From the NCBI RefSeq assembly GCF_000739655.1, contig NZ_BATR01000114.1:122176-186175 (forward strand): a stretch of DNA of 64,000 nt, in the 5' to 3' direction. Positions 1-9,289 of the stretch are shown piece after piece. Positions within the stretch are counted from its first letter, which is position 1. Every line of letters starts with the position of its first letter. Source of the stretch: Verrucomicrobium sp. BvORR106. GTDB lineage: Bacteria; Verrucomicrobiota; Verrucomicrobiia; Verrucomicrobiales; Verrucomicrobiaceae. A program made the translations under genes and the position numbers. The notes below the pieces were generated by a model, which was not told the origin of the DNA, searched no databases, and worked only from the letters and a program-made list of their open reading frames with translations.

Positions 1-85
1 GCACCAAGCTACGAGTGCAAGCCTGCGTGGCGAGGGAGCGGGTCTTGAAGATGCGAACGTGGTGCAGGTAGAGATCGGCGCGCAT
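1..85 (-). CDS. S4-domain RNA-binding protein (Hsp15-like), N-terminal fragment
   Basis: Partial gene on the minus strand, cut by the window edge after 28 codons. From the ATG at 85-83 the translation starts MRADLYLHHVRIFKTRSLAT, the usual opening of the S4 RNA-binding fold in Hsp15/YabO-type proteins, where a basic helix is followed by Lys-Thr-Arg-Ser and a conserved Ala-x-x-Ala-Cys stretch. Such proteins bind rRNA or stalled ribosomal subunits. It lies 60 bp downstream of rsmB on the same strand, so it probably belongs to the ugd-rsmB transcript. No clear Shine-Dalgarno is visible. The assignment rests on a short stretch and could be another S4 protein. Confidence 0.6.
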   Translation of the reverse strand, partial: MRADLYLHHVRIFKTRSLATQACTRSLV

Positions 86-145
86 GAAGGGGGAATTCAG
101 GCGGAGAGAGAAGCTCCGCCTGATCCTATTCTACGTCAAACCGCC

Positions 146-1390
146 TCAACTTTTCAACAAAAGCGCTGCAAACGCGCCGTCGAATCCATCGCGCCAAGGC
201 AGAGAACTCCGCGTTTCCACGAGTTTGAAATCCGGATGCTTAACCAAGAAGGCCGCAATGATGTCCTCGTTCTCCTCACGATCCAGGCTGCAAGTGCTGT
301 AGACCAAGCTTCCTCCGGGTCTCAAAAGCGGGGCAAGGGTTGAAAGGATCTGGGTCTGTAACTGGGCCATCTCGACGAAGACCTCAGGATCGAGGCGCCA
401 GCGGACGTCCACGCGGCGACGCATCACTCCCGTATTGCTACAGGGGGCATCGAGGAGGATGCGATCGACCTGGGTCTTGTTCCAAATCGACGGCAGGGGC
501 TTGGTCCAATCCACCTGCCGGTTCTCGGCGATGGTCACGTTCAGGCGCTCCAGATTCTGCTGCATGCGCTGGAGGCGCCGTGCCACGGAGTCACAGGTCA
601 GGATGCGACCCTGATTCTGCATCTTTTGCGCCAGATAGGCGGCCTTGCCTCCTGGAGCGGCGCAAGCATCAAGGATAGTCTCACCCGGCTGAGGAGCGAG
701 GAGATCACAGGCGACTGCGGTGCTGGGATCCTGGGCGTAGCACCGGCCGCTGGCCAGCCACTCGCGCGGGAGGGTGTCGGCACGGTAGAACCCTGGGAAA
801 GAGATGGGATCCAGGGGGAGCACCTCTTCAGGCTTGAGCGGCTGCGGGTGCAGCTGATTCACTCGCACATAGGTGGAAGCCGGTTGCTGGTCCCAGTCGC
901 AAAGTGACTCGGCGGCAGACTTCCCGAATTGCTTGGTCCATCTGTCCACGAGCCACGCCGGGTGTGAGGTGCGCTCGGCAGGGGTGAGGCGATCCATGCG
1001 GGCGAGGAGCGGGATTCGCTCCCGGTCCACCCGGCGAAGCACCGCGTTAACGAGTCCTCGGGCTTTGCCGGCCTGGTTCACCGTCTCGTTGACCACTGCA
1101 TGAGCTGGCATCTCCAGCAGCAGAAGCTGCGCGATGCCCAACCGGAGCAACCAATGGACGCCGGTCTCAAGGTGCCGGTTGTCGCAAACGCGCTCCAGCA
1201 AGATGTCCAGCAGGTCAATGTTGCGAAGCGTGCCCAGCACCAAAGTTTGGAGAAGGGCGGTGTCGCGATGATCGAGCCGGTGCGTGGCAGCGGCCTTTTC
1301 AATCAGCTCCGCTGCATAGACTTCACTGCGCTCCCAATCGACGAGGATCTGAAGCGCGAGTTGCCTGGAATTAAGGGCGATCACACTCAT
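146..1390 (-). CDS. rsmB: 16S rRNA m5C methyltransferase (RsmB/Sun family)
   Basis: Predicted cytosolic methyltransferase making 5-methylcytosine in 16S rRNA (C967 in E. coli) from SAM. Length 414 aa is typical. Residues about 5-135 form the NusB-like RNA-binding domain and residues about 150-414 the Rossmann methyltransferase. The SAM motif DACAAPGGKAAYLA is followed by the two catalytic-cysteine motifs, DAPCSNTGVMRRR (releasing Cys) and YSTCSLDREENED (nucleophile). Its ATG overlaps the stop of ugd by four bases (ATGA at 1390-1387), so translation is probably coupled to ugd. The pairing with ugd has no obvious functional logic and may simply be a shared transcript. Confidence 0.93.
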   Translation of the reverse strand: MSVIALNSRQLALQILVDWERSEVYAAELIEKAAATHRLDHRDTALLQTLVLGTLRNIDLLDILLERVCDNRHLETGVHWLLRLGIAQLLLLEMPAHAVVNETVNQAGKARGLVNAVLRRVDRERIPLLARMDRLTPAERTSHPAWLVDRWTKQFGKSAAESLCDWDQQPASTYVRVNQLHPQPLKPEEVLPLDPISFPGFYRADTLPREWLASGRCYAQDPSTAVACDLLAPQPGETILDACAAPGGKAAYLAQKMQNQGRILTCDSVARRLQRMQQNLERLNVTIAENRQVDWTKPLPSIWNKTQVDRILLDAPCSNTGVMRRRVDVRWRLDPEVFVEMAQLQTQILSTLAPLLRPGGSLVYSTCSLDREENEDIIAAFLVKHPDFKLVETRSSLPWRDGFDGAFAALLLKS

Positions 1391-2700
1391 TCTGCTGCAA
1401 GGGTGCCGCGGCCGATACCACGATACTGGAAGCCATAGCTGGCTGCCGCGGTGGGGTCGAGCAGATTGCGGCCGTCAAAGATGAGCGGGGTGCGCATGGC
1501 GTCCCGAAGCTCCTGGAGATCTACCGTGGCGAATTCCGGCCATTCGGTGGCCACAATCAAGGCCTCGGCGTCACGAGCGGCTTCGATGGGGTTGTCGGTG
1601 AGCGTCACCTTGCTGGCGATGGGCAGTTCCCGGAACTTGTCCATGGCCTTTGGATCGTAGGCCGTGACTTCCGCGCCTTCTTTGACCAGAGTCTCCACCA
1701 GGTTGATGGCCACACTGGAGCGAACGTCGTCGGTGTTGGGCTTGAAGCTCAGGCCCCACACGGCAATCTTCTTGTCCTTCAGCACCCAGAGCGCTTCACG
1801 CACGCTGTCCAGGAACCGGTTAAGCTGGCGCGCATTGATCTTCTGAACCTCTTTGAGGAGATCAAAAGGGGTGCCAAGCTGATCTGCGATGGCGATGAAG
1901 GCGGCGATGTCCTTGGGGAAGCAGGAGCCGCCATAACCCAGACCGGCATTGAGGAAGCTGCGGCCGATGCGCTTGTCCATGCCAATGCCTTCGGCAACCT
2001 TCTCCACGTCTGCACCGCTGACTTCGCAGAGTTCAGACAGAGCGTTCACATAGGAGATCTTCAGGGCCAGGAAACTGTTCGCGGCGTGTTTGATGAGCTC
2101 GGCGCTGTTGATGTCGGTGACGAGCACGGGAGCAACAAAGGGCTCATAGACCTTCTGCATGACCGCCAGGGCGCGGTCGCTGTTGCCGCCGATGACAATG
2201 CGGTCGGGGCTCATCAGGTCCTCCACGGCGCTGCCTTCACGCAGGAACTCAGGATTGCTGACGACATCGAACTCGACGCCAGGCTTGGCATAACGGCGGA
2301 TGGTCTGGGCGACGCGCTCTCCAGTCTTCACGGGCACCGTGCTCTTGTCCACGATCACCCGGTAACTGCCGAGGCAAACGGCGATTTCCCGGGCGACCTT
2401 CTCAATGAAGCTGAGATCCACGCTGCCATCAGCCTGAGGCGGGGTGGGGACGGCGATGAAGATCACTTCACCGTGATCCACGCCTTCTTCGGTGTTGGTC
2501 GTAAACTGCAAACGCTTGGAGACAACGTTCTTGCGGACGATCGTTTCCAGGCCGGGCTCATAGATCGGAATCTTGCCTTCCAGCAGGCTCTTGATTTTGC
2601 GTTCGTCATTGTCCACGCAAACAACGTGGTGGCCCACTTCTGCGAAGCAGGCGCCTGTGGTGAGTCCAACGTAACCGGAACCAATGATCGTGAGTTTCAT
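1387..2700 (-). CDS. ugd: UDP-glucose 6-dehydrogenase
   Basis: Oxidises UDP-glucose to UDP-glucuronate with two NAD+, supplying uronic acid sugars for polysaccharide or LPS decoration. The 437-aa protein starts MKLTIIGSGYVGLTTG; the GxGxxG Rossmann motif at residues 7-12 fixes the start at 2700 rather than an in-frame ATG 21 bp upstream. The catalytic cysteine lies in YGGSCFPKD (about residue 260), and the C-terminal UDP-binding domain carries WGLSFKPNTDDVRSS. It is the first gene of a minus-strand transcript with rsmB and the S4 gene. The 355-bp gap upstream (2701-3055) holds only the terminator of lptD and presumably the ugd promoter. Confidence 0.95.
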   Translation of the reverse strand: MKLTIIGSGYVGLTTGACFAEVGHHVVCVDNDERKIKSLLEGKIPIYEPGLETIVRKNVVSKRLQFTTNTEEGVDHGEVIFIAVPTPPQADGSVDLSFIEKVAREIAVCLGSYRVIVDKSTVPVKTGERVAQTIRRYAKPGVEFDVVSNPEFLREGSAVEDLMSPDRIVIGGNSDRALAVMQKVYEPFVAPVLVTDINSAELIKHAANSFLALKISYVNALSELCEVSGADVEKVAEGIGMDKRIGRSFLNAGLGYGGSCFPKDIAAFIAIADQLGTPFDLLKEVQKINARQLNRFLDSVREALWVLKDKKIAVWGLSFKPNTDDVRSSVAINLVETLVKEGAEVTAYDPKAMDKFRELPIASKVTLTDNPIEAARDAEALIVATEWPEFATVDLQELRDAMRTPLIFDGRNLLDPTAAASYGFQYRGIGRGTLAAE

Positions 2701-2993
2701 GCAAAGAGTGGGAAAATGCATCCGGCCTTGGCCCGGAGCAGGACGGGACTAATGCGGAGGTTGGGAGAGGGCACAAGCGCGAAGGACGGGAGAAAAGATA
2801 CCAAAACACGGTGCGGATGTCTGAATATCACAAATTGGCGGGGATTGCAGCGGTGCGATGATGTCATTTTTGCCGGAGGTTTCGCCCTGCCAAGGGTTCG
2901 AGCCGTGTGGACGAATGCGTGGGTGATTCGGTGAAGGGCGGCAAATGTATGAGCGGCGGGTTGATTTGAGTAAGCTACTGAATAGAAGCCAAC

Positions 2994-3027
2994 AAAAAAC
3001 CCGGCATCCGAAGATGCCGGGTTTGTA
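2994..3027 (-). terminator. Rho-independent terminator of lptD
   Basis: A perfect 8-bp stem, CCGGCATC/GATGCCGG (3001-3020), is closed by a TTCG tetraloop on the minus strand and runs into a T tract (the A run at 2994-2999 on the plus strand). It sits 28 bp past the lptD stop. UUCG loops are typical of very stable intrinsic terminators. Confidence 0.9.
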
Positions 3028-3055
3028 AGGTATTCGGTGTCAGGCAGCGGTTGGC

Positions 3056-5515
3056 CTATTCGCGTCCGCCTTGACCGGTCGGATTCGGGTCGAGGTCAAG
3101 CGGGATGCTGACCTGGGGGAAATCCTTGAGGGTGAGGGAGAGTACCAAGCCGTACTCGTTGTCCTTGCCGTTCTTCTGGCCGCGGTTTTCGCGGATCAGG
3201 CCGCCCAGAGACATCGTCCAGCTCGCAAGGTCGCGGTGGATGCTGTAGCTCTGGTACTGAAGCGTGCTGTCCTCCATCTCGTAGATGTGGTTCATGGAGA
3301 AGCCCCAGTTGGAGTTGATCTTGGTGTAGATGCGGGAGTAGATCAGGCTGCTGTCCACGAAGATCGGGTTGTCGGTCAGCAACTGGTGACCCAAAGACCA
3401 AGAGAAGTTCTTGGTGGGCATCCAGGTGATGTTCGAGTTGACCTCGGTGAAGTTGTAGTCGCTGCTGCCGATGGGGAGCTGGCTGTCGATCGAGAGGGCC
3501 AACCAAGGGAGGGGAGCCCAGAAGATATCGTTGTAAAGGTTGGATACATCACGATCAAACTCGGGGTCCTCAAGGAAGAGGTCCAGGTAGGTGTTGATGC
3601 CAGCGTAGTTGTGGGTGCCGCCGTCGCGCTTGGTCTGGAAGAGGTTGCGCACACCGATACGGGCGATGTTCCAGCTCTTCAGGTCGTCGATAGCGGTGAA
3701 GAAGGGAACGTCGATCGGACGGGGGCGGGTGGACGGGGTGAGGCGATCGATGGTGCCGAGGCCTTCGATGGAGTCAGCCTCAACATAGGAGTAGTTGAGG
3801 TAAGGCTGAATGATGTGACGGAGTCCATCCAGACCGATACGGCGGTTCTGCACATCTTCCCAAGTCTTGCTGAACTTCGCGGAGAGGTCGAAACCAGCGG
3901 CGAAGATCGGGCGGGTGTCGTTGCCGACATCCGAGACCCCACCTTCGACGTCGTTGTAGTAGGTCACGCCACCGCCGATGCGGGGAACGAAGTTGATCCA
4001 GTCACCCTGGCCGAAGCTGAGGGGATAGAGGAACTCGTGGTAGGTGTGGGCGCGAAGGAACTTGTTCTCGTTCAGTTCAGCCTGAAGGAGTTCAAGGTCG
4101 TTCTCAACGTCGTCACGAGTCAGCAGCTGCTTGGGAATGGCGCGAACGACGGCGGCGTCGTTGCTAACCAGCGTGGTGCCAGCGAGCCCGGTGGCGGTGG
4201 AGGGAAGGGCGTTGCCGTCTGAATCGAGCAGGCCGGTGGTGCCGCCGTTGGCACCGTAGGTGGTGCTGAGGTAGCTCTCCTGCTGTGCAATCTTGCTCTG
4301 AAGCCGGGCGCGCTCGCTGTCGGATAGCTTGTCACGGTAGGAGCCGAGGCTCGTCTCACCCTGATAGTAGATGTTCGTGTTCAGGATGCGGGAACGGGTG
4401 AAGTCGAAGGCCAGTTCGACGCGCTCGTCTGCATGGTAGAACTCGTTGAGCTGCATCCGGGCCAGAAGGGAGGCCGTGAAGCGGTCATCGCGTTTGACGA
4501 GATTGATGATGTTGTCCGGCTGGGGCTCAAGACGGAAGTCGTTGAGGAAATAATCCTCCAGCATGAATTCGTCGCTCAGCTTGGTGAGGTCGAAGTCGAG
4601 GTACCAGGTGCTTTCCTGGGGGCCGGGGATGTAGATGCGGTGCTGGAAGCCGATGCGATAGCGGTTCTCATCGACCAAGGCGTCCGAGCGGGTCGAGTCA
4701 TTGACGCCGGTCAATGGGTCGGTGTCATAAGCATAGTAGAGCTTGAGTTGCCCGATATGCGGGTTTTTGCGCCACTTTTCCGAATAGAAGTCAGCACCGA
4801 TGCCGACGCCGCGGGAGCTGCGGAGGTCCAGGTGGTACTTGGCGAGGGTGTGGTCGCCATGCATCACTCCGTACTGGTTGAGAAGGAAGGCGCCCCACTG
4901 GCTGGTGTAGCCGGGCTGGAAGAAGTAGCCAAGCTCGTCATCGAGCGGCTGGACGATGTAGGGGAACCAGAAGACGGGAGTCTTGCCAGCATAGACCTTC
5001 ACGCCCTTCATGATGACGCGGTCACCAGGATAGATCGTGATGGACTTGGCGCGGACCCGGTAGTTCTGCACCTGGCTGTCGTGCGTGGTGAACCAGGCGT
5101 TGGTGCCGTCGATGCGCTCAACCTTGCCGGAGTTGGTCTTGAAACCTTCCGTCTGGTAGAAAATGGGGGGCAGGGAACTGCGGACGCTGTTGGCCTTCAG
5201 TTCTTCGGTCTTGACGTTATAGATGATGTTCTCACCGCGAAAGATCTCCCCGTCCTTCACGACTGTCACATTCTCCCGGGCTACGACGTCGCCAGTGTTG
5301 GCGTTGTACTCGGCGGAGCCTGCTTTGATTTCCACATCTTCATATTTGATGTGTACGTCTCCCTTGGCCGTGGCCACGCCCGTCATCGGGTCGAAGCCGG
5401 TTTCCATACCCTCAATGTTGATGTTGCTGGTCAGCGCGCCCAGCACATCGGCCTGGCCGTGGGCATTGGCGGAGAGCAGTAGGGCGCAACTGGCGAGAGA
5501 TAGGGCTAGCTTCAT
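3056..5515 (-). CDS. lptD: LPS-assembly outer-membrane protein LptD (OstA)
   Basis: Outer-membrane beta-barrel translocon that inserts LPS into the outer leaflet, normally with LptE. The 819-aa protein begins MKLALSLASCALLLSANAHG, a signal peptide ending near AHG-Q. Residues about 30-140 form the OstA/LptA-like periplasmic jellyroll, with repeated motifs such as GVATAKGDVHIKYEDVEIKA and GEIFRGENIIYN. The LptD hallmark PVFWFPYIVQPLDDELGYFF follows (about residues 175-195), and then a long Tyr/Trp-rich barrel ends in an R-E terminus. An ATG at 5542 in the same frame is an alternative start. The gene is monocistronic, with its own terminator. No lptE-like gene is adjacent. Confidence 0.88.
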   Translation of the reverse strand: MKLALSLASCALLLSANAHGQADVLGALTSNINIEGMETGFDPMTGVATAKGDVHIKYEDVEIKAGSAEYNANTGDVVARENVTVVKDGEIFRGENIIYNVKTEELKANSVRSSLPPIFYQTEGFKTNSGKVERIDGTNAWFTTHDSQVQNYRVRAKSITIYPGDRVIMKGVKVYAGKTPVFWFPYIVQPLDDELGYFFQPGYTSQWGAFLLNQYGVMHGDHTLAKYHLDLRSSRGVGIGADFYSEKWRKNPHIGQLKLYYAYDTDPLTGVNDSTRSDALVDENRYRIGFQHRIYIPGPQESTWYLDFDLTKLSDEFMLEDYFLNDFRLEPQPDNIINLVKRDDRFTASLLARMQLNEFYHADERVELAFDFTRSRILNTNIYYQGETSLGSYRDKLSDSERARLQSKIAQQESYLSTTYGANGGTTGLLDSDGNALPSTATGLAGTTLVSNDAAVVRAIPKQLLTRDDVENDLELLQAELNENKFLRAHTYHEFLYPLSFGQGDWINFVPRIGGGVTYYNDVEGGVSDVGNDTRPIFAAGFDLSAKFSKTWEDVQNRRIGLDGLRHIIQPYLNYSYVEADSIEGLGTIDRLTPSTRPRPIDVPFFTAIDDLKSWNIARIGVRNLFQTKRDGGTHNYAGINTYLDLFLEDPEFDRDVSNLYNDIFWAPLPWLALSIDSQLPIGSSDYNFTEVNSNITWMPTKNFSWSLGHQLLTDNPIFVDSSLIYSRIYTKINSNWGFSMNHIYEMEDSTLQYQSYSIHRDLASWTMSLGGLIRENRGQKNGKDNEYGLVLSLTLKDFPQVSIPLDLDPNPTGQGGRE

Positions 5516-5767
5516 GGCGCGGGGAGTCGTGAGAGGTCTCATGCGGGCGCTGGACAGGGGGAGTGGGAGAGGTTGTTAAAACGTATGAAATAGGCGATGC
5601 CAGCCGGGGCAGCAAGGAAAAGGAAAAGAAAAATCTGGGCCAACCACCCCGCCTCTTTGGCCGTTCTTGTAGGTAACCAGCCAGGCGGTGTTACTCTTTG
5701 ACGCCGTTGCAGATTCGTCAGGGAGCCACCCTTGGTTTGGCACAAGGCATGCTTTACGTTTTCTCAC

Positions 5768-8700
5768 ATGTCCATTCACGTCGCCCTTCACCATCGCACG
5801 ACCTATTCTTATGATCGTCCCATCTCCCTTGGGCCACAGACGATCCGGCTGCGACCGGCGCCGCATTGTCGGACCAAGGTTTTGAGCTACTCGCTCAAGG
5901 TTGAGCCCGCTGACCAGTTCCTCAACTGGCAGCAGGACTCTCATGCCAACTATCTGGCCAGGCTGGTCTTCCCTGAGAAGACGGAGAAACTCGACATCAT
6001 CGTCGATCTGGTCGCCGAGATGGCGGTGTACAACCCCTTCGACTTTTTTCTGGAGCCCTCTGCGGAAAACTTTCCTTTCCAATATGAGCCGTGGTTGTTC
6101 CGTGACTTGTCCCCCTACTTGCAGACGGAGACCGTCAGCCCGGAGGTGCATCAATACGCCCTCGACTGGCAGGGCAAGCAGATGCGGATGATCGATTTCC
6201 TGGTCGCGCTGAACCTTCAGGTCAGCCAGGACGTGAGCTACACCATCCGGATGGAGCCGGGTGTACAGACGCCGGAGGAGACTTTGAAGATTCGGAGCGG
6301 GTCCTGTCGGGATACGGGATGGCTTCTGGTCAATGTGTTGCGGGCTCTCGGATTTGCGGCTCGGTTTGTGAGCGGCTATCTCATTCAGCTTAAGGCAGAT
6401 GTTAAGGCTTTGGACGGCCCAAGTGGGGCGGAAAAGGACTTCACGGACCTGCACGCCTGGTGCGAAGTTTATCTCCCCGGGGCGGGGTGGATCGGGCTGG
6501 ACCCGACATCAGGCCTCTTCGCCGGAGAGGGGCACCTGCCGGTGGCCTGCACACCGGAGCCAGGCACGGCCGCCCCGTTGACCGGGGCACTTGATGAGTG
6601 CGAAAGCACCCTTCATCACGAGATGGAGGTCACGCGCATCTATGAGTCTCCCCGGGTGACGAAGCCCTACTCTGAGGAGGAGTGGAAGAAGATCGTGGAG
6701 CTGGGTAGGTCAGTGGATGACAAGCTGCGCCGGGGCGATGTCCGCCTGACGATGGGGGGAGAGCCCACCTTTGTCTCGATTGACGATCCAGACGGTGACG
6801 AGTGGAACTTCACTGCCAACGGGATCCGCAAGCGGGAGCTGGCGGGTGAATTGCTGAAGCGGCTCCGGACGAAGTACGCCTCTGACGGCGGATTTTTGCA
6901 TTACGGACAGGGCAAGTGGTACCCTGGGGAGAGCCTGCCGCGCTGGTCCTTGGGCTGCTGGTGGCGCAAGGATGGGGAGCCGATCTGGAAGGATCCGGCT
7001 CTGATTGCGGACGAATCCGTCAACTACGGTCACGGAGTGGAAGATGCGAAGAGGCTCTTCGACCGGATCATTGAAGGGCTGGGGGTGGATTCCCAGTGGC
7101 TTATACCGGCTCACGAGGATGTATACTACTACATCTGGCGGGAGCGCCGACTGCCCTCCAATGTGGATCCTCTGAAGACCAATCTGGCGGACAAGGAGGA
7201 ACGGGAACGGATCCGTCGCATCTTTGAGCGCGGGCTGGGATCGGTCACAGGGTATGCCTTGCCGATCGAGCGTGCCAAAAAGAGTGGCGAGGCAAGCTGG
7301 GTCAGTGGCCCGTGGTTTCTCCGTCGGGAAACGCTCTATTTGACCCCTGGTGATTCGCCCATGGGGCTGCGGCTACCGTTGGATTCGCTCCCGTGGGTGG
7401 AAGAGCGGGAGTATCCCTGGGTTTACGAGAAGGATCCGATGGAGAAGCTGTCGCCGCTGCCGTCCCGGAAAGATCGTTCGGGGCAGATGTTCATCGGTCG
7501 CGACCCCGAAGTTTCCGCTGCATTGGGCAGCGGGCCGCAGTATCGGTTCCGCACCAACGTGTCTGACGCGACGCATCCAGCAAGCGTTTCCGGTGGCCCG
7601 GCAGGTGGGGCTGCAACTGGGGATGCTGCAGCCGGGAAAGAGTCCAGTCCAGGGGAGTTGGATGAGCTGGTGGCACGTCAGAAGGCGGCTGATCTGAAAC
7701 ATACCCGTCGTCCCGATGATCAGGAGAGTGCTCCATGGATCATTCGCACGGCCCTTTGCGTTGAGCCGCGCAACGGTCGTCTGCACATCTTCATGCCACC
7801 GGTGGAGACCACGGAGGATTATTTGGAACTCGTGGAGATCATTGAAGCGGCCGTGACGGATTTGGGCCTGCCCGTGATCTTTGAGGGCGCGCCGCCTTCC
7901 TATGACCCGCGGCTGCAGGTGCTAAAGGTCACACCTGACCCCGGGGTGATTGAGGTCAATCTGCACCCCTCCGCGACTTGGGATGAGCTGGTGGATAAGA
8001 CGGAGACTCTCTATGAAGAAGCCCGGCTCACTCGACTGGGGACGGAGAAGTTCATGCTCGACGGTCGTCACACCGGGACTGGCGGGGGGAATCACATCAT
8101 CATTGGTGGCGAAACCCCGGCGGACTCCCCGGTACTGCGTCGGCCAGACCTGTTGAAATCTCTGCTCGGTTACTGGCAGAATCACCCGTCGCTCAGTTAC
8201 CTGTTCACGGGCCTGTTCATCGGTCCGACCAGCCAGGCTCCACGGGTGGACGAGGCGCGGAATGACTCCCTGTATGAATTGAACCTCGCCTTCCAGCAAG
8301 TGCCGGAGAAGGGGAAGGACCTGCCGCCGTGGCTGGTGGATCGTCTGTTCCGGAATCTGCTGATCGATTCCACGGGGAACACTCACCGGGCGGAGTTTTG
8401 CATCGACAAGCTCTTTAGCCCCGACAGCTCGACCGGAAGGCTGGGCTTGGTGGAGCTGCGCAGCTATGAGATGCCTCCGCACAGCCGCATGAGCCTGGCA
8501 CAGCAGCTTCTGCTGCGGGCGCTGGTGGCGAAGTTTTGGGACAATCCGTACTCAAACGCTCCCGTCCGCTGGGGGACGGACATTCACGATCGCTGGATGC
8601 TCCCGCACTTCCTCTGGGACGACTTTGCGGATGTCATCAATGACCTGCGTGACGACGGGATCGAGATGAAGGCAGACTGGTTTGCGCCCCATCGTGAATT

Positions 8701-9247
8701 CCGGTTCCCGCTCATCGGGGAGTTCTCCCAGCGGAACGTTCACGTGGAGCTGCGTGCGGCCCTGGAGCCGTGGCATGTGCTGGGGGAGGAAGGTTCCGCA
8801 GGCGGGGCGGTCCGCTATGTGGACAGCTCCCTGGAGCGGCTTCAGGTGAAGGTCTCCGGCATGGTCGATGAGCGGCACATCGTGGCCGTGAATGGCCGGA
8901 AGCTGCCGCTGCATTCTACCGGGGTGAACGGTGAGTACGTGTGCGGGGTGCGGTATCGCGCCTGGCAGCCGCCAAACTGCCTGCAGCCGACCATCGGCGT
9001 GCATACGCCGCTGACCTTCGATCTGGTGGACACGTGGAATCAGCGTTCGCTGGGCGGATGCCGCTACCACGTGGTGCATCCGGGTGGTCGCAGCTACGAG
9101 ACCCTCCCGGTGAATGCCTATGAGGCAGAGAGCCGCCGTCTCTCCCGGTTCGAATCCATCGGGCACACCTGGGGCATGTTGAATCTGCCAGAGCCACTTC
9201 GCTCGCGCGAGTTTCCATTCACGCTGGATTTGCGTACCCAAGGTTAG
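5768..9247 (+). CDS. Transglutaminase-like protease fused to DUF2126
   Basis: A 1159-aa two-part protein. Residues 1-300 are a bacterial transglutaminase-like domain (N-terminal MSIHVALHHRTTYSYDRPIS, then catalytic Cys about 180 in RSGSCRDTGWLL, His in DLHAWCEVYLPG, Asp in GLDPTSG). Residues about 320-1150 are DUF2126, opening with RLTMGGEPTFVSIDD. The start at 5768 aligns with the N-termini of its paralogues here; an ATG 36 bp upstream is less likely. The family is usually encoded beside circularly permuted ATP-grasp and alpha-E genes, as here, and has been proposed from comparative genomics to take part in a peptide synthesis or modification pathway. The substrate is unknown. Confidence 0.9.
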   Translation: MSIHVALHHRTTYSYDRPISLGPQTIRLRPAPHCRTKVLSYSLKVEPADQFLNWQQDSHANYLARLVFPEKTEKLDIIVDLVAEMAVYNPFDFFLEPSAENFPFQYEPWLFRDLSPYLQTETVSPEVHQYALDWQGKQMRMIDFLVALNLQVSQDVSYTIRMEPGVQTPEETLKIRSGSCRDTGWLLVNVLRALGFAARFVSGYLIQLKADVKALDGPSGAEKDFTDLHAWCEVYLPGAGWIGLDPTSGLFAGEGHLPVACTPEPGTAAPLTGALDECESTLHHEMEVTRIYESPRVTKPYSEEEWKKIVELGRSVDDKLRRGDVRLTMGGEPTFVSIDDPDGDEWNFTANGIRKRELAGELLKRLRTKYASDGGFLHYGQGKWYPGESLPRWSLGCWWRKDGEPIWKDPALIADESVNYGHGVEDAKRLFDRIIEGLGVDSQWLIPAHEDVYYYIWRERRLPSNVDPLKTNLADKEERERIRRIFERGLGSVTGYALPIERAKKSGEASWVSGPWFLRRETLYLTPGDSPMGLRLPLDSLPWVEEREYPWVYEKDPMEKLSPLPSRKDRSGQMFIGRDPEVSAALGSGPQYRFRTNVSDATHPASVSGGPAGGAATGDAAAGKESSPGELDELVARQKAADLKHTRRPDDQESAPWIIRTALCVEPRNGRLHIFMPPVETTEDYLELVEIIEAAVTDLGLPVIFEGAPPSYDPRLQVLKVTPDPGVIEVNLHPSATWDELVDKTETLYEEARLTRLGTEKFMLDGRHTGTGGGNHIIIGGETPADSPVLRRPDLLKSLLGYWQNHPSLSYLFTGLFIGPTSQAPRVDEARNDSLYELNLAFQQVPEKGKDLPPWLVDRLFRNLLIDSTGNTHRAEFCIDKLFSPDSSTGRLGLVELRSYEMPPHSRMSLAQQLLLRALVAKFWDNPYSNAPVRWGTDIHDRWMLPHFLWDDFADVINDLRDDGIEMKADWFAPHREFRFPLIGEFSQRNVHVELRAALEPWHVLGEEGSAGGAVRYVDSSLERLQVKVSGMVDERHIVAVNGRKLPLHSTGVNGEYVCGVRYRAWQPPNCLQPTIGVHTPLTFDLVDTWNQRSLGGCRYHVVHPGGRSYETLPVNAYEAESRRLSRFESIGHTWGMLNLPEPLRSREFPFTLDLRTQG

Positions 9248-9255
9248 CGTTCTAG

Positions 9256-9278
9256 ATACGGCGTGCCTCACGCCGTAT
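9256..9278. promoter_or_regulatory. Intergenic hairpin before the ATP-grasp/alpha-E gene
   Basis: A perfect 8-bp inverted repeat (ATACGGCG, 7-nt loop, CGCCGTAT) fills the 42-bp gap between two genes of the transglutaminase operon. It has no T tract, so it is more likely a processing or translation-control hairpin, or an operator, than a terminator. It overlaps a possible GTG start at 9263, which favours the ATG at 9290. Confidence 0.5.
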
Positions 9279-9289
9279 CAACTGCCCCT

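Noticed and set aside
3071..4222. 383-codon plus-strand frame opposite lptD, and similar long antisense frames at 4433-5482, 27869-29248 and 31521-32648
   Set aside because: Antisense shadows of well-supported genes, with Val/Glu/Asp-rich translations and no recognisable motifs.
5539..5745. 68-codon minus-strand frame upstream of lptD with one hydrophobic segment and an ATGA overlap with an alternative lptD start
   Set aside because: The hydrophobic stretch is tempting, but the first half looks non-coding, no ribosome site is visible, and it overlaps the upstream transglutaminase-DUF2126 region. Conservation would be needed.
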